Source of the DNA: Polytrichum commune
Taxonomy: Eukaryota > Streptophyta > Polytrichopsida > Polytrichales > Polytrichaceae
Assembly: GCA_950295325.1 (NCBI GenBank)
Contig: OX485805.1
Coordinates: 51,732,758 to 51,796,757, forward strand
Direction: 5' to 3'
DNA length: 64,000 nt
Each line of letters starts with the position of its first letter. Position 1 is the first letter of the stretch. The position numbers and the translations under genes are program-made. The notes under the pieces were generated by a model that did no database searches, was not told the DNA's origin, and saw only the letters and a list, made by a program, of their open reading frames with translations. Below, in pieces: positions 60,174-64,000 of the stretch.

Positions 60174-63100
60174 ATGTCTAGGAAATCACTCAATTTGCAG
60201 TTGGAACAACAAAATGAGGACCCATATTACGTGAGGGTTCCAGGTGATGAAGTTGGTTCCTCTAGACCACACCGTCACAAACGTCGTGCTTCAGTTCACA
60301 TTGGGCATGATGTGGGAGGAACCTCCGCCGGTAATGACCTCCAATTTGTGGGGTCTATGCACTCTCCCCCATCAAGAGATCGGACTTATCTATGTCCATG
60401 TAGGTTGTGTGCATCTACTATTGGTATGCCACCATATTTGACTTTACAAGAGTTAGAAGATCATCTCTTCAATCATGGGATGGCTCCAGCCCAATTGGTA
60501 TGTGATTTCATATCTTGTGATGTAATTATTGATTAATTTTATTATAATTTTATTGCATTATAAAACTTATTTTTTGAGATTGAAAAAATGGCTCCCAATT
60601 GGTAGACTTAAGATTTACTACATGAAATGTTTATTTGATCTGTAGAATCCCGATGCATTTCCAAAGGGTCTTCCGAGATATCTCAAAGAACTTACGGGTG
60701 CTTGCCTAGATCAACCAACATATGTTTTTATAAATTCGATGTTCTCAAACGAGGAAGATCAGTCAACTAACGATGTCCCTATGGGGCAACAAGACGATGA
60801 TGATCCTCTTCCTCAAATCTTGGAAGATTGGATGGAATCCAATATTCTTGAACATCCCACAACGACTAGTGGCAACCATCCATGTCCAGACGCCCTCCCA
60901 ATCCCCCCATTGAAGGTGATGGGTTTTCTACATGAGCAATCTCAAGTGCCATTTTACGATGGTTCCCCGACTTGCATGTTGAAAGCTCTTGTCTCGATTC
61001 TACAATTTCAAGTCAACTTCAATATATCCAATGTTGCCATCTCATTGATGATGTCTATGATTTCTTACCTAAGCATGTTAATTCGATGTTGCCTAAAAAT
61101 CATGCTGAATTAAGAAAATTCATGAGAAAAGTGGGTTTGGGCTATATTCACATTCATTGTTGGCCTAGAAATTGTATTCTTCATTACGGTAAATATAAGA
61201 TGCGGGATCATTGCCCAATATGCAAAGAAAGCCAATATAGACAAGACACAAAAGGTGTACAATTGCCTAAGAAAGTAAGTACCCGACCCCAATAGAACAA
61301 CAAACCTATGTTGTTTCATTTCTTCATTTATATAGAATATATCATTTCTTCAATTACTTATAATATTTTATTTTATCATTTACTTATTATACGTGATGTG
61401 TAAATGCCATGATTGATGAATAACCGAAATCCTAATTATATTTGTTATTGCAGAAAATGATTTATTTTTCTTTGATACCATGCCTTTAAGCCATGTTCTA
61501 CAGTCCAACACTTTTCAAATTCATGGTGTGGCATGCTGTAAATAAAAACAAAATGGGGATAATGATTGGACCTCAAGATGGACGTGCTTGACGGCATGTG
61601 GACACAACATGGTCAGAGTTTGGTTTGTCCTTGCGAAACGTAAGGCTTGGTTTGTCAACAGATGGTGTGAATCTTTTTGGGCAACAATGAACTAACCATT
61701 CAACATGGCTAATCACCCTTGTGTTGTACAATCTGCCACCATTTCTTGCAATAAGGAGTTGTTTCATTTTATTGTCAACAATAATACTAGGTATTGTGCA
61801 TGTGCGCGCACACACACACACTTATTGATGGCATTACATTATATTCAATAATTTTTTATTTTATTATGTGGGTCTATGTGAATTCAATTTTGGAATTGAA
61901 TGCATAGGTCCAAAACAAGTGAAAAATATTGACATATTTATGGGCCCTTTGATTGATGAACTCAAAATATTGTGGAATGGAGTTCCCAATACTTATGACA
62001 CATACCGCAAAGAGTTATTCAATTTGAAAGCAATGTTGTTGTGGACTATGACGGATTTTTAAGGTATGTTATTTGTTGATTTGTTTATCTTTGAGTATTT
62101 CAACGACCATACAATAGGAATACGTTTGTTGATCTGTAAATCATCGAAGATGAAGATGGTGAATTGCAGGTTTACGTGTTGTGTTTGGTTTCGTTACTTG
62201 GGGCAAAAACGCATGCAATGTGTGTGCAAACAATCTAATGTTTATAGTGGATTTGCACTTGAAAAAACAATTTATTCATCATTTAGACAATTCTTGTCAC
62301 TTGCACACAAATCAAGGAAACAAATTTTAAGAGGAAGTGTGAAGGTCGTTTGAATAACAATCCAATCCATGTGAGACTCGATGGACGATATAGGATACAA
62401 CGTTGAAAACATATTCGACAAACAAACATGCCAAAGGATAAAATAGGGATAAAACGATTGTCAACCTTGTTCATTCTACCTTATTGGAAGGTATTTACCC
62501 AAACCATGCACTCAAAATCTATAGAATTTGCGTATAATAATGTATAAATTAATGATACATATTCCTAAAAAAATTACGATATTTTCAATATATGGAAACA
62601 TAAGTTTGTGGGTGCATGTGCAAAAAAATTTCATACGTCACTTGCATGATTGTATGCACATAAAATAAAACGTTGTGGAAACAATGATGAAGATAATCTC
62701 CAATGCAAAGGGGACAAAGGCTGATCGATTGGTGGTAAAAAAAAAATTACGATCTCAAAATAAATTAGTGGATTATCATCCTCGGGATGATGAATCATTC
62801 CATAAAGCCTATTGGGTGTGGAGCTGTGAGGACATGAATTTCTTTTTCAAATGATTTAATTTGATTAAAACACCCACTCGTTTTGTATTAAATCTTATGA
62901 ACTAACAGACTTCGGATTACAAGTTATGAGGCATAAAGTTTCACGACTATCATGTCCTCCTATAATTCATTTTACATATCGCCATTTGGGGTATGTTGTC
63001 CAGGAAAATCAAAGAAGTTATTTATAGGCTTGCTAGGTTTTTAAGATAAATTTGTGGATAAACATACTTACCGAGGAGATTCCATTTTAGAAGGTAAAAA

Positions 63101-63780
63101 TTGCAGAGATTATGTGTTTGTTTGAGACATGTATCCCACCACATTTTTTTGATATTATGCCTCACTTATTGATATACCTTCCCAAAGAGGTGGAGTTGGT
63201 AGGTCTAGTGCACAACAAATGGTTGTATTTCTTTGAGATGTACATGAAAACTTTAAAATCAATGGTCCGTCAAAAACCTCATTCAAATGGTAGCATGAAG
63301 AAGGGATACTTGGCCCATTGTTTTACTTTGGAGAAATGCTCACGAGGTTGAATCCCACTGGAAGAAAAATTTGGATAGAAGACATGATGCCAAACCCAAA
63401 CAAAGTGATTTTGTCCAAAACACGCATGAAGAATAAGTTGGATTGCGACACTCACAAACATGTAAATAAACCATCATGACAACTTTGTTAATACAATTGT
63501 AAGTGATGTAGTTTATTATGATGTTATCATATGTCACGGCTTATGCAACTGTTAAAGAATCACAATGAAAGTTTCCATTATGATTATTTGATTTGGATAC
63601 ATTGTTGGTCTGTAGATTCATGAGTACCTTTTGTTCAATGAGTTGTACATGGGTGTATGAGAGATTAAATACCAAAAGGAGAGAGCAAGATGGGCAAAGG
63701 ATAAGGTGAAACCTTTGAAATCATTTTTGGAGTGGGTACAAAGACGAGTACTTTTGGGAATAGTTGGAAATGAACGGCCC
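60174..63780 (+). pseudogene. CACTA (En/Spm) transposase, TNP2 type, decayed
   Basis: Blocks in family order on the plus strand: an N-terminal domain with CPCRLCA (60,400), a spliced or shifted continuation at 60,648, VPFYDGSPTCML (60,950), a frameshift near 61,000, LPKNHAELRKFM and IHIHCWPRNCILHYGKY then CPICKE (61,090-61,230), NVRLGLSTDGVNLFG (~61,640) with stops at ~61,589 and ~61,689, MGPLIDELKILWNGVPNTYD and AMLLWTMTDF (61,940-62,060), GRLNNNPI with VRLDG (~62,350-62,385), and a DUF4218-like region with PPHFFDIMPHLLIYLPKE and LKSMVRQK (63,130-63,280). The transposase would cut and paste the element; here frameshifts and stops break it. Terminal CACTA repeats were not found, and the element may extend past the right edge. 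Confidence 0.88.
61807..61821. repeat. CA microsatellite within the CACTA remnant
   Basis: About seven CA units lie between the NVRLGL and PLIDEL blocks, in what is probably an intron or decayed spacer. Confidence 0.85.
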
Positions 63781-64000
63781 TAGCCAAGACGCCTACTCCT
63801 ATAAATCTTGCATAATCAATGAATGACATTACATTATAGATCAGTAGATGAAAATACAACTGCTACAACAAATTGTATAGCAAGGAAAAGTGATTCCCGT
63901 AGCCAACGAGCTAAATTCTAGTATTATGGAGTTTTGAAATAGTAGTGGAGGTTCAATTGTCATCTCAACAGAAAGAGGTTTTGTTTATGGGAAAGTGGTA

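Noticed and set aside
1-64000. CRISPR arrays, operons, phage or bacterial defence genes
   Set aside because: None present: this is intron-containing plant DNA, and its tandem repeats lack regular spacers.

Overview
This is nuclear DNA of a land plant. Two genes carry many short introns with GT-AG borders (one GC-AG), and their products match plant-specific families: a KAC-type kinesin-14 and a plant mitochondrial succinate-semialdehyde dehydrogenase. The repeat content (LINE, CACTA/TNP2-type transposase, hAT-like, PIF-like and Mutator-like MITEs) is also plant-like. The roughly 37 kb AT-rich repeat-filled space between the genes points to a fairly large genome. I cannot name the species. The kinesin motor keeps more canonical motifs than the Arabidopsis KAC sequences as I recall them, which would fit a non-flowering lineage, but that is only a hint.  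Layout: 1-11,853 (minus) is a 24-exon kinesin gene whose last exons lie beyond the left edge. Its first intron holds a 5S rRNA-derived sequence between long imperfect direct repeats. 11,854-12,440 is the 5' flank with a long GA/CT tract. 12,977-24,600 is repeats: a ~640 bp foldback element, diverged tandem units, a 206 bp tandem duplication, a MITE and hairpins. About 24,650-34,440 is a decayed minus-strand LINE (ORF1-like protein, RT, RNase H, C-terminal zinc knuckle) with strong strand asymmetry, broken by unrelated AT-rich DNA at 29,840-31,190. 34,577-49,200 is a mosaic of nested non-autonomous DNA transposons; in several cases a paralogous copy inside this window shows the empty site and hence the target duplication. 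49,379-49,535 (minus) is a coding-like first exon of an unknown divergent gene. 49,665-57,269 (plus) is the 19-exon succinate-semialdehyde dehydrogenase gene. 58,433-58,678 is a MITE with 9 bp target duplications. 60,174-63,780 (plus) is a decayed CACTA/TNP2-type transposase.  Function: the two intact genes are unrelated. The kinesin acts in actin-based chloroplast positioning; the dehydrogenase completes the GABA shunt in mitochondria. I found no operon-like or defence-like system, and no convincing new multigene system. The most unusual items are the 5S-derived insertion, the helically spaced AACCGGTT cluster, the hAT-like element with a G-rich core, the LINE with both catalytic sites damaged, and the orphan divergent exon.
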